64,000 nt of DNA from contig NZ_CP133779.1 of NCBI RefSeq assembly GCF_034347425.1, forward strand, positions 1,550,001-1,614,000. The letters run 5' to 3'. The stretch comes from Undibacterium sp. CCC3.4 (GTDB lineage: Bacteria; Pseudomonadota; Gammaproteobacteria; Burkholderiales; Burkholderiaceae_D). Of the stretch, positions 20,528-29,195 are shown piece after piece. The stretch's first letter is position 1. Each line of letters begins with the position of its first letter. The notes beneath the pieces were generated by a model. It did no database searches and had not been told where the DNA came from. It was given only the letters and a program-made list of their open reading frames with translations. Made by a program: the position numbers and the translations under genes.

Positions 20528-20582
20528 AAATCTCTCCTGGTGCGCCCGTGGTGACGGGCGAGAAAACCTTGCCTGTGCAGGC

Positions 20583-21290
20583 TCAGCGCTTGATCAACGA
20601 TAAAAATTCGCGGCGCAAGTTCGGATCTTTCAAAAACGAGCCATGCATGACACTGTTGATCATCTTCGCTTCGGTGTCTTTCACGCCGCGCCAGTGCATG
20701 CAGAAGTGATCGGCTTCCATCACCACCGCAAGGCCATCGGCTTGCATTTTTTCTTGCAGCGCGTCGGCCAACTGCACCACGGCTTCTTCCTGAATTTGCG
20801 GACGGCTCATGATCCATTCGGCGATACGGGCGTATTTCGACAGGCCGATCAAATTCGAATGCTCATTCGGCATCACGCCTATCCAAACCTTGCCCATGAT
20901 CGGGCACAGGTGATGCGAGCACGCGCTGCGCACCGTGATCGGGCCGATGATCATCAATTCATTGAGATGCGAAGCATTGGGAAATTCCGTTACCGCTGGC
21001 ATCGGCACATAGCGGCCGCCGAATACTTCATTGATGAACATTTTGGCGACGCGTCGCCCGGTATCTTGGGTATTGTGGTCGCTGGCGGTGTCGATTACCA
21101 AGCTTTGCAACACTGCGCGCATTTTTTCTTCGACTTCGGCCTGCAATTCGGCCAGTTCGCCGGCTTCGATGAAGCGGGCGATGTTGTCATTGGCATGGAA
21201 ACGAGTTTTACTCGCGACCAAGCGCTCGCGAATTCTTTGCGAAACCGGGATAGTGACCGCTTGGTAAGCGAGGGGCGTATCGTTGGACAT
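20583..21290 (-). CDS. folE: GTP cyclohydrolase I
   Basis: FolE converts GTP to dihydroneopterin triphosphate, the first step of folate synthesis. The 235-residue protein contains the zinc-binding and catalytic segments RSACSHHLCPIMGKVWIG (Cys and His ligands) and ADHFCMHWRGVKD (second Cys ligand), plus DTGRRVAKMFINEVFGG and GLSKYARIAEW. The active-site Cys pair is intact, so this is the zinc-dependent type IA enzyme. A BLUF gene follows. Confidence 0.96.
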   Translation of the reverse strand: MSNDTPLAYQAVTIPVSQRIRERLVASKTRFHANDNIARFIEAGELAELQAEVEEKMRAVLQSLVIDTASDHNTQDTGRRVAKMFINEVFGGRYVPMPAVTEFPNASHLNELMIIGPITVRSACSHHLCPIMGKVWIGVMPNEHSNLIGLSKYARIAEWIMSRPQIQEEAVVQLADALQEKMQADGLAVVMEADHFCMHWRGVKDTEAKMINSVMHGSFLKDPNLRREFLSLIKR

Positions 21291-21333
21291 GCTGAGTTCC
21301 TGTCAGTCTGGAAGATTGGCAATGGTAACTGAA

Positions 21334-21531
21334 TTAGATTTTTCTTGCAGCCACCCGCTCGCTCAATGCGCGCAAACATTCCGGACACAGGCAGGCGGGT
21401 TCGGCGTTGGCTGCCGTCGCTGGTAAGTCTGGCACGGCCAAGCTCGGCCAAGCGCCGCACCAGCATGCTTGCTCGCTGCCCTCCACCATGGCGCAGTCGA
21501 ACGACGCGGCGCAGACAGAACACTGACTCAT
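21334..21531 (-). CDS. Cysteine-rich CWC family protein
   Basis: A 65-residue protein starting MSQCSVCAASFDCAMVEG at ATG 21531. It has the pattern C-x2-C-x4-C, then the CWC motif (ACWCGAWPSL), then CLCPECL near the end, matching the small cysteine-rich CWC family (function unknown, presumably metal-binding). The ATG overlaps the stop of the anti-sigma gene (ATGA), so the two are translationally coupled and in one operon with the sigma factor. Confidence 0.8.
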   Translation of the reverse strand: MSQCSVCAASFDCAMVEGSEQACWCGAWPSLAVPDLPATAANAEPACLCPECLRALSERVAARKI

Positions 21532-21734
21532 GCGGCGTCGTCCCGCGCGGAGTCTTGGGGAACGATGCGACGCATGGCTTGCTGCAGTAATTGCATCTGG
21601 CCACTGAAATTGCTGCAGGCATCGCAAATCGACAGATGCAGCCGCAGCCGACTACGTTCGCTCAATGTGAGCTTGCGATCGAGGCCTTCAGAGACCAGTT
21701 GATGTGCTTGTTTGCAAGAGTATAAGTAATACAT
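21528..21734 (-). CDS. Zinc-finger anti-sigma factor
   Basis: A 68-residue protein starting MYYLYSCKQAHQLVSEGLD. The region LHLSICDACSNF contains the H-x3-C-x2-C motif of the zf-HC2/ZAS anti-sigma fold, and there is no membrane segment, so it is a soluble anti-sigma factor. It follows the ECF sigma gene by 14 bp and is coupled to the CWC gene. The cysteines suggest redox or zinc sensing, which is inferred from the family. Confidence 0.82.
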   Translation of the reverse strand: MYYLYSCKQAHQLVSEGLDRKLTLSERSRLRLHLSICDACSNFSGQMQLLQQAMRRIVPQDSARDDAA

Positions 21735-21748
21735 AGCGGCTTTCCGTG

Positions 21749-22315
21749 TTATTGATTGCCGAACCAATTCAAGTCCAAGCATTCGCGCAGCCGCAAGCGG
21801 GCGCGGTACAGGACTACCCATAGATTAGACGTGGTCAGGCTCAATTCCTTACAAATTTCTTCGGTTTCCAATTCTAACCATTCGCGCATCATGAACACGC
21901 GCGCGGTTTTGGCCGGTAAATTTGCCAGACAGATTTCCAAGACACGGAAAAAATCTTGCTGTTGCAGGCTAGCTTCCGGCTCCCCCCAGGCTGCCGGCAT
22001 GTTGACGGTATGGCCGTTGGCTTTGAATAAGCTGTCGATGAGATCGGTTTCTGCTTCATCATCTTCGGTATGCAAGGCGACTTCACGTTTGCGGCTGCGC
22101 AGATGATCGATGATTTTGAATTTCAAAATACCGGTCACATAGGTGCGCAGGCTGGATTGGCCGGCAAAACTGTCCGGTTTCTCCAATACCGCCAGCAAGG
22201 CTTCTTGCACGGCATCTTCGGCTGCCGTCTCATTTCGCAGCTGCAGAATGGCGAAACGCAGCAGCGCCGGACGCATGGTTTCTAACTCTTGGTGTAAATG
22301 AATCGAAGTGCGCAT
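21749..22315 (-). CDS. ECF-type RNA polymerase sigma factor
   Basis: A 188-residue sigma-70 family protein with region 2 (AEDAVQEALLAVLEKP and SSLRTYVTGILKFKIIDHLR) and region 4 (LPAKTARVFMMREWLELETEEICKELSLTTSNLWVVLYRARL, helix-turn-helix). There is no region 1 or 3, so it is an ECF factor. It heads the run sigma / anti-sigma / CWC protein, the usual order for a sigma controlled by its downstream anti-sigma. Divergent from argB. Target genes are unknown. Confidence 0.9.
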   Translation of the reverse strand: MRTSIHLHQELETMRPALLRFAILQLRNETAAEDAVQEALLAVLEKPDSFAGQSSLRTYVTGILKFKIIDHLRSRKREVALHTEDDEAETDLIDSLFKANGHTVNMPAAWGEPEASLQQQDFFRVLEICLANLPAKTARVFMMREWLELETEEICKELSLTTSNLWVVLYRARLRLRECLDLNWFGNQ

Positions 22316-22414
22316 AAATTTAAGAGTGAATTGGCATAAATATTGGCAGCAGAATCCTGTAAAATCCGAGGCTAAGGCATAAACCCTTCATGATACCCTC
22401 AGGATACCGACATT

Positions 22415-23341
22415 ATGAGCGATTTCAACGCAAACGCAGCAGTAGCATCAGAAGATAAATTGGCCGGTGTCGCGCCCGTGATCAAGGCTGAAATTTTGGC
22501 AGAAGCGCTGCCCTACATCCGTAAATTTCACGGTAAGACCATCGTCATCAAATACGGTGGCAATGCCATGACCGAAGAACGCCTCAAGCATAGCTTCGCG
22601 CGCGACGTGATTTTATTGAAACTGGTCGGCATGAACCCAGTCGTGGTACATGGCGGCGGACCGCAAATCGACAATGCGCTCAAAAAAATGGGCAAGCAGG
22701 GTACGTTTATCCAAGGCATGCGCATCACCGATGAAGAAACCATGGAAGTGGTGGAATGGGTGTTGGGCGGCGAAGTACAGCAAGATATCGTTATGTTGAT
22801 CAATCATTACGGTGGTCAGGCCGTCGGTTTGACCGGTAAAGATGGCGGCTTGATCCGCGCACGCAAGATGATGATGCCGGATCGTGAAAATCCCGGCAAT
22901 ATGCTCGATATCGGCTATGTTGGTGAAATCGATGCGATCAATCCGGCGGTGGTGAAAGCCTTGCAAGACGATGCCTTCATTCCTATCATTTCACCGATCG
23001 GTTTCGGCGAAGATGGCCAAGCGTATAACATCAATGCCGATTTGGTCGCTGGTAAGATTGCCGAAATTCTCAAGGCTGAAAAATTGATCATGATGACCAA
23101 TATTCCGGGCGTGCTCGATAAGCAGGGTAATTTGGTGACCGATTTGTCGGCGCGTGAGATCGATGAAATGTTCGCTGACGGTACGATTTCCGGCGGCATG
23201 CTGCCGAAAATTTCTTCGGCACTCGACGCGGCCAAATCGGGTGTCAATACCGTGCATATCATCGATGGCCGCATCGAACACTCGTTGCTGCTGGAAGTGT
23301 TGACCGAACAAGCCTTCGGCACCATGATACGCAGTCATTGA
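22415..23341 (+). CDS. argB: Acetylglutamate kinase
   Basis: ArgB phosphorylates N-acetylglutamate in arginine synthesis. The 308-residue protein carries the amino-acid-kinase marks [24 protein letters not shown], and the C-terminal region [15 protein letters not shown]. The N-terminal helix preceding the kinase fold is the kind found in hexameric, arginine-inhibited enzymes; feedback inhibition is inferred from that. The stop TGA overlaps the ATG of the downstream HAD phosphatase gene. Confidence 0.96.
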   Translation: MSDFNANAAVASEDKLAGVAPVIKAEILAEALPYIRKFHGKTIVIKYGGNAMTEERLKHSFARDVILLKLVGMNPVVVHGGGPQIDNALKKMGKQGTFIQGMRITDEETMEVVEWVLGGEVQQDIVMLINHYGGQAVGLTGKDGGLIRARKMMMPDRENPGNMLDIGYVGEIDAINPAVVKALQDDAFIPIISPIGFGEDGQAYNINADLVAGKIAEILKAEKLIMMTNIPGVLDKQGNLVTDLSAREIDEMFADGTISGGMLPKISSALDAAKSGVNTVHIIDGRIEHSLLLEVLTEQAFGTMIRSH

Positions 23342-24033
23342 TGGCAGGCCAGCCGATTTGGCTGTTTGACCTCGACAACACCTTGCATGACGCCTCGCAC
23401 GCGATTTTTCCAGCCATTAACCGGAATATGAATGCGTATATAGCGGCCTTGCTCGGTGTCGGCGAGGCGGCCGCCGATCAAGCCGCAGTCAACGCGCTGC
23501 GGCTCGATTACTACCGTCGCTATGGCGTGACCATGCTTGGTTTGGTGCGCCACCATGCGGTGAAAGCCGAGGAGTTTTTACACGCCGCGCATACCTTCGA
23601 CGACTTGTTGGCGATGATACGCGCGCGTCGCGGGTTGCGACAAATATTGCAGCGCTTGCCGGGTAAAAAAATTCTCTTGACCAATGCGCCGCGCTTGTAC
23701 TCGCGACGGGTGCTGCGTCATTTGAATTTGCAGCGCCATTTTGACGACCATATTTCGGTCGAAGACATGCGCGTGCATGGGCAACTTGAGCCTAAACCGT
23801 CGCGTCGGTTTTTGCGTAAATTGCTGGCCGCACGCGGCTATGCTGCCGCCGACTGTATCTTGGTCGAGGATAGTCTGGACAATTTACGCGCGGCCAAGCG
23901 CGAAGGCTTGCAGACTGTCTGGCTGACCGGTTTCATCACCGATCACACGGCGCGCCAGCGCGCCGCCTGCGTCGATATACAGGTGCGGTCGGTGTTGGAA
24001 CTGGCACAACGCTATCGTCGCCGGCCCGCTTGA
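23341..24033 (+). CDS. HAD-family pyrimidine 5'-nucleotidase-like phosphatase
   Basis: A 230-residue HAD hydrolase starting [19 protein letters not shown]. Motif I is FDLDNTL (nucleophile first Asp), motif II ILLTNAP, motif III EPKPSRRFL and motif IV VEDSLDNLRAAK. The helical cap and the NTLHDAS variant resemble the SDT1/PHM8-type pyrimidine 5'-nucleotidases commonly found between argB and slmA in Burkholderiales. It is coupled to argB. The composite repeat at 24034 begins immediately after the TGA, so the insertion left the gene intact. Confidence 0.85.
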   Translation: MAGQPIWLFDLDNTLHDASHAIFPAINRNMNAYIAALLGVGEAAADQAAVNALRLDYYRRYGVTMLGLVRHHAVKAEEFLHAAHTFDDLLAMIRARRGLRQILQRLPGKKILLTNAPRLYSRRVLRHLNLQRHFDDHISVEDMRVHGQLEPKPSRRFLRKLLAARGYAAADCILVEDSLDNLRAAKREGLQTVWLTGFITDHTARQRAACVDIQVRSVLELAQRYRRRPA

Positions 24034-24430
24034 TCAAAAATCTGACTAGGGTTTGAAACCCCGGCCTTCAGAGGTTGTCGCAAAAGGGTAGTGAGTCGGT
24101 ATCATTACCCTGACTGGTGGCCACGTCATTCCTGCGCGCTTTTGGCAGGAACCCAGCGGCGTTCGTGGTTAACTGAAAATGCCAGATATTATAGTGTTTT
24201 CAGCGCTGAAAACGACACTGGGTTCCCGCCAAAAGCATGCGGGAATGACGAGGTTGCGGCATGCGGAAATGACGAGGTATGCGGTGTTTCAGATGTAAAA
24301 AGATTCCATCAGGCTTTTGCGACAGCGTCTTCAGGCCGGAGAGCGACGAAGGAGCGACGCGATGGGAGGGGATGCAGACCCCTTCCAGAGTCTTTTCCAT
24401 CGTCGCTTGCGACGATCCATTAAGTTGTTC
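24034..24430 (+). repeat. Composite repeat, copy A (forward core)
   Basis: About 397 bp sharing both shoulders with copies at 46793 and 58457. The left shoulder (TCAAAAATCTGACTAGGG..., with GGGTTTGAAACCCC) runs to about 24070. The core is 24071-24329 between GAGGTTGTCGCAAAAG and CTTTTGCGACAGCGTC, two mismatches from the perfect 16-bp inverted repeat of the other copies. The right shoulder runs to GTTGTTC at 24430. The core is in the same orientation as the 58457 copy. A 24-bp tandem duplication (24236-24259 and 24260-24283) makes it longer. Small open frames inside are not genes. Confidence 0.9.
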
Positions 24431-24451
24431 TGTGGATATTTACAATATTGC

Positions 24452-24481
24452 TTCACATCCACACATACTTTCACATAAAAT
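24452..24481 (+). promoter_or_regulatory. Candidate slmA promoter
   Basis: TTCACA (24452-24457), 18-bp spacer, TAAAAT (24476-24481), about 97 bp before the slmA ATG and just outside repeat copy A. Reasonable sigma-70 match by eye only. Confidence 0.3.
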
Positions 24482-24578
24482 CGACAATTCGCCGGCCTCA
24501 GACGGAATTGCATTAAAGAAACATCTATTTGCATCCTTCAGGTGCGTGGCAAACTTTTACCAGTGAATCAAACAAAAC

Positions 24579-25154
24579 ATGGCTAGTACCAAACCCGGCG
24601 AGCGCAAATTACAAATACTCCAGGCGCTGGCAGCAATGCTGGAAAACCCGAAAAGCGAAAAAATCACTACCGCAGCGCTGGCCGCGCGCGTCAGTGTCTC
24701 GGAAGCCGCCTTGTACCGCCATTTCGCCAGCAAAGCGCAAATGTTCGAAGGCTTGATCGATTTCATCGAAACCTCGGTGTTCGGCTTGATCAATCAAATC
24801 AGTGAACAGCAAGACGACGGCGTCTTACAGACGCAGGCGATTGTTCACATGCTGTTGAATTTTGCCGAGCGCAACCCCGGCATGACGCGGGTTTTGATTG
24901 GCGATGTGTTGGTGAATGAAGATGAGCGTTTGCAACTGCGGATGAACCAATTTGCCGAACGTTTGGAACTGGCTTTGCGCCAATCCTTACGTATGGCCGC
25001 CGCTCAGGGCCACAGCGTCGAAACAGAAGCGAGCGTGCGTGCGGCCATGCTGTGCAGTTTTGTCTACGGCCGCTGGCTGCGGTTTGCTAAAACCGGGTTT
25101 AAACAGCTGCCGACCGAACACGCTACAGCACAAATGGCGATGTTATTGCGCTGA
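24579..25154 (+). CDS. slmA: Nucleoid occlusion factor SlmA
   Basis: SlmA is a TetR-type DNA-binding protein that blocks FtsZ assembly over the nucleoid. The 191-residue protein has an N-terminal helix-turn-helix (ITTAALAARVSVSEAALYRHF) and the SlmA-type ligand domain with FIETSVFGLINQI, NPGMTRVLIGD and LCSFVYGRWLRFAKTGFK. The argB-HAD-slmA order supports the call. Repeat copy A has separated it from the HAD gene, so it now depends on its own promoter. Confidence 0.92.
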   Translation: MASTKPGERKLQILQALAAMLENPKSEKITTAALAARVSVSEAALYRHFASKAQMFEGLIDFIETSVFGLINQISEQQDDGVLQTQAIVHMLLNFAERNPGMTRVLIGDVLVNEDERLQLRMNQFAERLELALRQSLRMAAAQGHSVETEASVRAAMLCSFVYGRWLRFAKTGFKQLPTEHATAQMAMLLR

Positions 25155-25293
25155 GTTCCTTGCTTTTTGTTATCCAGAGCAGTGTATGATAGGACGATCC
25201 GCTTCAACGAAGGCGGGCGTCGCATCATAAAAATCAGACAGCCGCTACCTCTCTTTGCCTGACGAGGCGGCCGACTGTCGCTCAGGAGACAAA

Positions 25294-25761
25294 ATGGAAC
25301 CATCCCCAGTGCAGTATGCCAGCGGCGTGCGGCGGCGTCAGATCGATGTGTTGTTGAGCCGTTACGCCGAAAGCCACCTCCATCCGGTCAATGAAATCAT
25401 TCATTGCATTTGTGTGCCGGCAATCGTATTTGCCTTGCTTGCGCTGGTGTGGTCGGCCCATCCCTTGGCTGCCGCCGCGGCCGTGATGACCAGTTTGATT
25501 TATTATTTCTTTCTCGCGCCGCGTTTGGCATTGGGCATGTTGCTGATGGCTAGCTTGATGCTGGCACTGTTACCGCTGTTGCCGGCCGGGCGAATTTGGC
25601 AGATCGCCTTGCTCGTGTTCGTGCTGGCTTGGATAGGACAATTCATCGGCCATCATATCGAAGGCAAAAAACCCTCATTTTTCGATGATCTGCGTTTCTT
25701 GCTGGTCGGCCCTTTGTTTGTACTCGGCTTGTTGTATCGGCGCTGCGGCTGGACTTACTGA
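25294..25761 (+). CDS. Mpo1-like (DUF962) membrane protein
   Basis: A 155-residue protein starting MEPSPVQYASGVRRRQ at ATG 25294, preceded by CAGGAGAC. It contains LLSRYAESHLHPVNEIIH, several hydrophobic segments, and GQFIGHHIEGKKPSFFDDLRFLLVGPLFVL. These are the conserved histidine-containing stretches of the DUF962/Mpo1 family; the yeast member is an iron-dependent dioxygenase acting on 2-hydroxy fatty acids. A similar lipid role here is inferred. Convergent with the GGDEF gene, 7 bp apart. Confidence 0.85.
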   Translation: MEPSPVQYASGVRRRQIDVLLSRYAESHLHPVNEIIHCICVPAIVFALLALVWSAHPLAAAAAVMTSLIYYFFLAPRLALGMLLMASLMLALLPLLPAGRIWQIALLVFVLAWIGQFIGHHIEGKKPSFFDDLRFLLVGPLFVLGLLYRRCGWTY

Positions 25762-25768
25762 GCCAGAC

Positions 25769-27061
25769 TCATACCGACAGATCGGGATCGTTGGTCTGAT
25801 TGGGATCATACAGCCGCCAAGTATTGCGCCCGGCCGCTTTGGCGTTCTGCAGGGCCAGATCGGCGTTGCGCAAGAACAGACGCTGTTCAAGTGCATGCAG
25901 CGGGCAACAGGCGATGCCTATGCTGGCACTGACTTGGCAACTGCCGCCCTTGAGCAGCATCGGCGCTTGCATCGCGTGGAGGATCTGATCGGCCAGTTGC
26001 CGCACACTTTCCAAGTTTTTTTGCTGTGGGAATACCAAGGCAAACTCATCGGCATCGACACGGCACAGTGTATCTCCCGGCGATAACAAGGCTTGGCAAC
26101 GTTCCGCGACGATGAGTAAAACCTGATCGCAGGCATCATAACCGAGTCGCTCGCTCAACAGCTTGAAGTGATCGAGATCGAGAAACATCAAACACAAGTG
26201 TTGGTGGTTTCCGAGTGCATCTTCGATGCTATTGGTGATTAATTTATGAAAATAATGGCGGTTCGGTAATTTGGTCAGACTATCGTGATTGTCCAGCACG
26301 TGGATGCGCTCTTCTGCCGCACGACGCTGCTGGCTGGCACTGTGAGCATTATTTTCCCAGCTTTCCATACGCGCAATAATGGCATTGAAACTGCCACCCA
26401 GATTGGCAAAACCGGGCGCTTCCTGCACGCGCAAGCTGTAGTCGCCGGTATCGAGTACCAGCTGGGCTTGTTGTGTGAGCAGTTGCAAAGGCTGTAGGGT
26501 ACGCAGTTGCTGTCGAAAAAATAATGCAACGCTGCAGCAGCCGGCTAACAGGAAGGCAGCGGCATTGCTCAGTAATAAGAGCAGCATCTGCCAGTACAGT
26601 GGCCAAGCATTGTAGTCTACCTTCAAATTACCGAGCAAACCGGCCTGGCCGCTCACCGGTGTGACGGTACAGATGTGATTGCTGTTGAGTTGCAATGTCT
26701 GCTTGGCAATCAGGCTGCGATCAGAGATCGCCTCGGTGTCGACCAGTGCACCGTTGGCCCAGGCCAGAATGGCAAGGCCGTGGCGATCATACAGTGTGGC
26801 GCTGAATAAATCTTGCTCACGCGCTGCATTGAAGAATAGATTTTGCATGCCGCGCACATCGCCGTTGGCCAAATTGTCGCTGATATTGTTGGCCAGAGTG
26901 GCGCTGCTGGCGCGGATTGCGCGCAGGAAAAATTGCTCGGTCCAGATCGCGGTGAGCAATGCGCAAAGCAGTAAACCGAGCACGCAGCCAAGCCCCAGTT
27001 GACGCGCGTACTGGCGCAACAAAATTTTTGCTAAAGGCAAATTGCGATCAGTGGTATTCAT
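25769..27061 (-). CDS. Membrane protein with degenerate GGDEF domain
   Basis: About 430 residues starting MNTTDRNLPLAKILLRQYAR (ATG 27061; a TTG seven codons upstream is possible). Two membrane segments (about 17-40 and 155-185) enclose a periplasmic sensor region of roughly 110 residues. A HAMP-like linker with LRVQEAPGFANLGGSFNAII and a GGDEF domain (about 255-415) follow, including HDSLTKLPNRHYF and DLDHFKLLSERLGYDACDQVL. The signature site reads RVDADEF (336-340 DADEF) instead of GGDEF, so the substrate-binding glycines are lost. Diguanylate cyclase activity is therefore doubtful; a c-di-GMP-binding, scaffold or residual enzyme role is possible. No EAL domain. Confidence 0.87.
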   Translation of the reverse strand: MNTTDRNLPLAKILLRQYARQLGLGCVLGLLLCALLTAIWTEQFFLRAIRASSATLANNISDNLANGDVRGMQNLFFNAAREQDLFSATLYDRHGLAILAWANGALVDTEAISDRSLIAKQTLQLNSNHICTVTPVSGQAGLLGNLKVDYNAWPLYWQMLLLLLSNAAAFLLAGCCSVALFFRQQLRTLQPLQLLTQQAQLVLDTGDYSLRVQEAPGFANLGGSFNAIIARMESWENNAHSASQQRRAAEERIHVLDNHDSLTKLPNRHYFHKLITNSIEDALGNHQHLCLMFLDLDHFKLLSERLGYDACDQVLLIVAERCQALLSPGDTLCRVDADEFALVFPQQKNLESVRQLADQILHAMQAPMLLKGGSCQVSASIGIACCPLHALEQRLFLRNADLALQNAKAAGRNTWRLYDPNQTNDPDLSV

Positions 27062-27200
27062 AGGAATGTTGCGCGTGGTCAATTATTAAGAATATACCGT
27101 GCGATCTTGATATTGTCCTGTTTTGTGAAAAAAACTGCAGCCTTTGTGATTTATCGGATGTGCGCTGCGCCATCTGCGAGTAAACTGAGCGCTCCCCCTT

Positions 27201-29099
27201 ATGAACGTACTCGCCGTGACCACCACTTCGTTTTCTTCTCTGATACCGCCCGGACTATTGAGCTCGGGTCAGGCCTTTGCTTTGCTCGATGATGCCCACG
27301 ACAGTGGTGCGCAATCGCGTCTGTATTATGACTTGGTGCAGGTGTTGGAATGCCGCACAGCCGCTGAGTGGCTGCCGATGTGGCAAAAGTTGTCAGCGCT
27401 ATTGCAACAAAATTATTATGGGCTCAGTTTGCTGAGCTACGAAACCGGGGCACAGTTACAGGCTATCGCCCCCCGTGAAGAGCCGGCGGTTTCACAGATT
27501 TTGGTATTTCGTCATTGTCTCTTACTCAATCAGGAGCAAGTCAGTGCGGCGCTGGCCAGCGCTGCCGGTGCGCTTCCCTTGCAGGCCGGTATTGCTGGGC
27601 TGCATGCCGATACCGATCAAGCCGCGTTTGAGCAAGCCATTGGGGCGATTCACGCTTATATAGAGGCCGGCGACAGCTATCAAGTTAATTACACCTATCG
27701 CTTGCAGTTTGATGCCTACGGCAGCCCAGCAGCCTTGTACAGTCGGCTGCGCGCACGGCAGCCGGTACCCTATGGGGCCTTGATCATGCTGCCCGATGGT
27801 GGCGCCATCTTGTCTTTGTCGCCGGAATTATTCATACGCCAGCACGGCGGGCAATTACAGGCGCGCCCGATGAAGGGGACGGCAGCGGCTTCCGCCGATG
27901 AGGAAGACAATGTGGCGATCGCCGCAGCATTGGCGGCCGATAGCAAGAACCGGGCAGAAAATCTGATGATCGTCGATTTGCTGCGCAACGATTTAGGCCG
28001 TATCGCCGCCACCGGCACGGTGCGGGTGCCGCAACTGTTTGAGGTGCAGGCTTTTTCCAGCGTGTTGCAAATGACTTCGACCGTGGAAGCGCAATTACAA
28101 GCGGGCTTGAGTTTGGCCGACATCATGACGGCCTTATTTCCTTGCGGTTCGATTACCGGTGCGCCGAAACACCGCACCATGGAAATAATTCGTCAGCTCG
28201 AAACGGCGGCGCGCGGTCTGTATACCGGCGCTATCGGCTGGTTTGATCCCGCCCCAGTCGAGTCTGCCGCGCTTGTTTATCCCGGTGATTTTTGTCTGTC
28301 GGTGCCGATCCGGACCTTACAGTTACAGGCTGCCGCGGCCGATTGCACGGTCCGCCGCGGCCAGATGGGGGTAGGGGCGGGGATCGTGCATGACAGCGTG
28401 GCGGCCGAGGAGTTTGCCGAATGCCAGCTCAAGGCTGGTTTCTTAACCGGACTGGCGGCACCGTTCGAATTGTTTGAAACCCTGCTTGCCAGTCGTGCCG
28501 ACGGCTGCCGCCACCAAGGGCGGCATCTGCTGCGCTTGCGGCAGTCGGCCACTTATTTCGGTTTTGTGTTTGACGAACTGCAGATCGCGCGCGCCTTGAG
28601 CGCGGCCTGTGCCGCGTTGCCGCCGGGCGTCGATTGCCGGCTGCGGCTGGCGCTCGATGCTGGCGGTGCTGTGCGTATCAACAGTGCGGTGTTGAGTCCC
28701 TTGGTCGCGCTGCCGACGGTGCTGCTGGCCGCGAGTACGACGCGCAGCAGCGAATTATTTTTGGCGCATAAAACCACGCTGCGTGCCGAATACGACCAAG
28801 CTTGGAAGCGCGCGATTGAACTCGGTGCTTTCGATATGTTGTTTTTCAATGAGCACGGCCACTTGACCGAAGGCGGGCGCAGCAATGTCTTGCTGAAAAA
28901 AGATGGTCATTGGTTGACCCCGCCGCTGTCTGACGGCGTGTTACCGGGGGTGATGCGGGCGGTCTTGTTGGCCGATCCGCGCTATCAATTGCGCGAGCAA
29001 TCGCTGACGCGTGAGGATTTGCTCACGGCTGAACAATTAATGCTGTGCAATGCCTTGCGTGGGCCATTTACGGTGCAGTTGCAACTGACGCAGCCTTGA
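27201..29099 (+). CDS. pabB: Fused aminodeoxychorismate synthase I / aminodeoxychorismate lyase
   Basis: The 632-residue protein joins two steps of p-aminobenzoate synthesis for folate. Residues 1 to about 415 are PabB, a chorismate-binding enzyme with AGDSYQVNYTYRL, RPMKGTAAA, KNRAENLMIVDLLRNDLG, and ITGAPKHRTMEIIRQLE. Residues about 425-632 are a PabC-type PLP lyase with HKTTLRAEYDQAW, ELGAFDMLFFNEHGHLTEG and LPGVMRAVLL. This fusion is common in Burkholderiales. The glutamine amidotransferase partner (PabA) is not in the window. Confidence 0.92.
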   Translation: MNVLAVTTTSFSSLIPPGLLSSGQAFALLDDAHDSGAQSRLYYDLVQVLECRTAAEWLPMWQKLSALLQQNYYGLSLLSYETGAQLQAIAPREEPAVSQILVFRHCLLLNQEQVSAALASAAGALPLQAGIAGLHADTDQAAFEQAIGAIHAYIEAGDSYQVNYTYRLQFDAYGSPAALYSRLRARQPVPYGALIMLPDGGAILSLSPELFIRQHGGQLQARPMKGTAAASADEEDNVAIAAALAADSKNRAENLMIVDLLRNDLGRIAATGTVRVPQLFEVQAFSSVLQMTSTVEAQLQAGLSLADIMTALFPCGSITGAPKHRTMEIIRQLETAARGLYTGAIGWFDPAPVESAALVYPGDFCLSVPIRTLQLQAAAADCTVRRGQMGVGAGIVHDSVAAEEFAECQLKAGFLTGLAAPFELFETLLASRADGCRHQGRHLLRLRQSATYFGFVFDELQIARALSAACAALPPGVDCRLRLALDAGGAVRINSAVLSPLVALPTVLLAASTTRSSELFLAHKTTLRAEYDQAWKRAIELGAFDMLFFNEHGHLTEGGRSNVLLKKDGHWLTPPLSDGVLPGVMRAVLLADPRYQLREQSLTREDLLTAEQLMLCNALRGPFTVQLQLTQP

Positions 29100-29145
29100 T
29101 TGGCGGTTGTGCTCCGACTAAGTCCGCGGTTACACTCAATGATTA

Positions 29146-29175
29146 CCGGCGGCGACACGCCGGATTGTTATTTTA
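29146..29175 (+). terminator. Possible terminator between pabBC and the Liv operon
   Basis: CCGGCG (29146-29151) and CGCCGG (29158-29163) form a 6-bp stem with loop GCGACA, followed by ATTGTTATTTTA. The U-tract is broken, so termination may be partial. The substrate-binding protein gene starts 33 bp after the stem. Confidence 0.45.
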
Positions 29176-29195
29176 TCCGTTGAGGAGACACCCTG

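Noticed and set aside
24091..24423. Open frame inside repeat copy A, with a similar peptide start (MSRYHYPDWW) in copy C at 58514 and in the reverse frame of copy B
   Set aside because: The shared peptide follows from the repeated DNA; frames differ in length between copies and carry no family signature.
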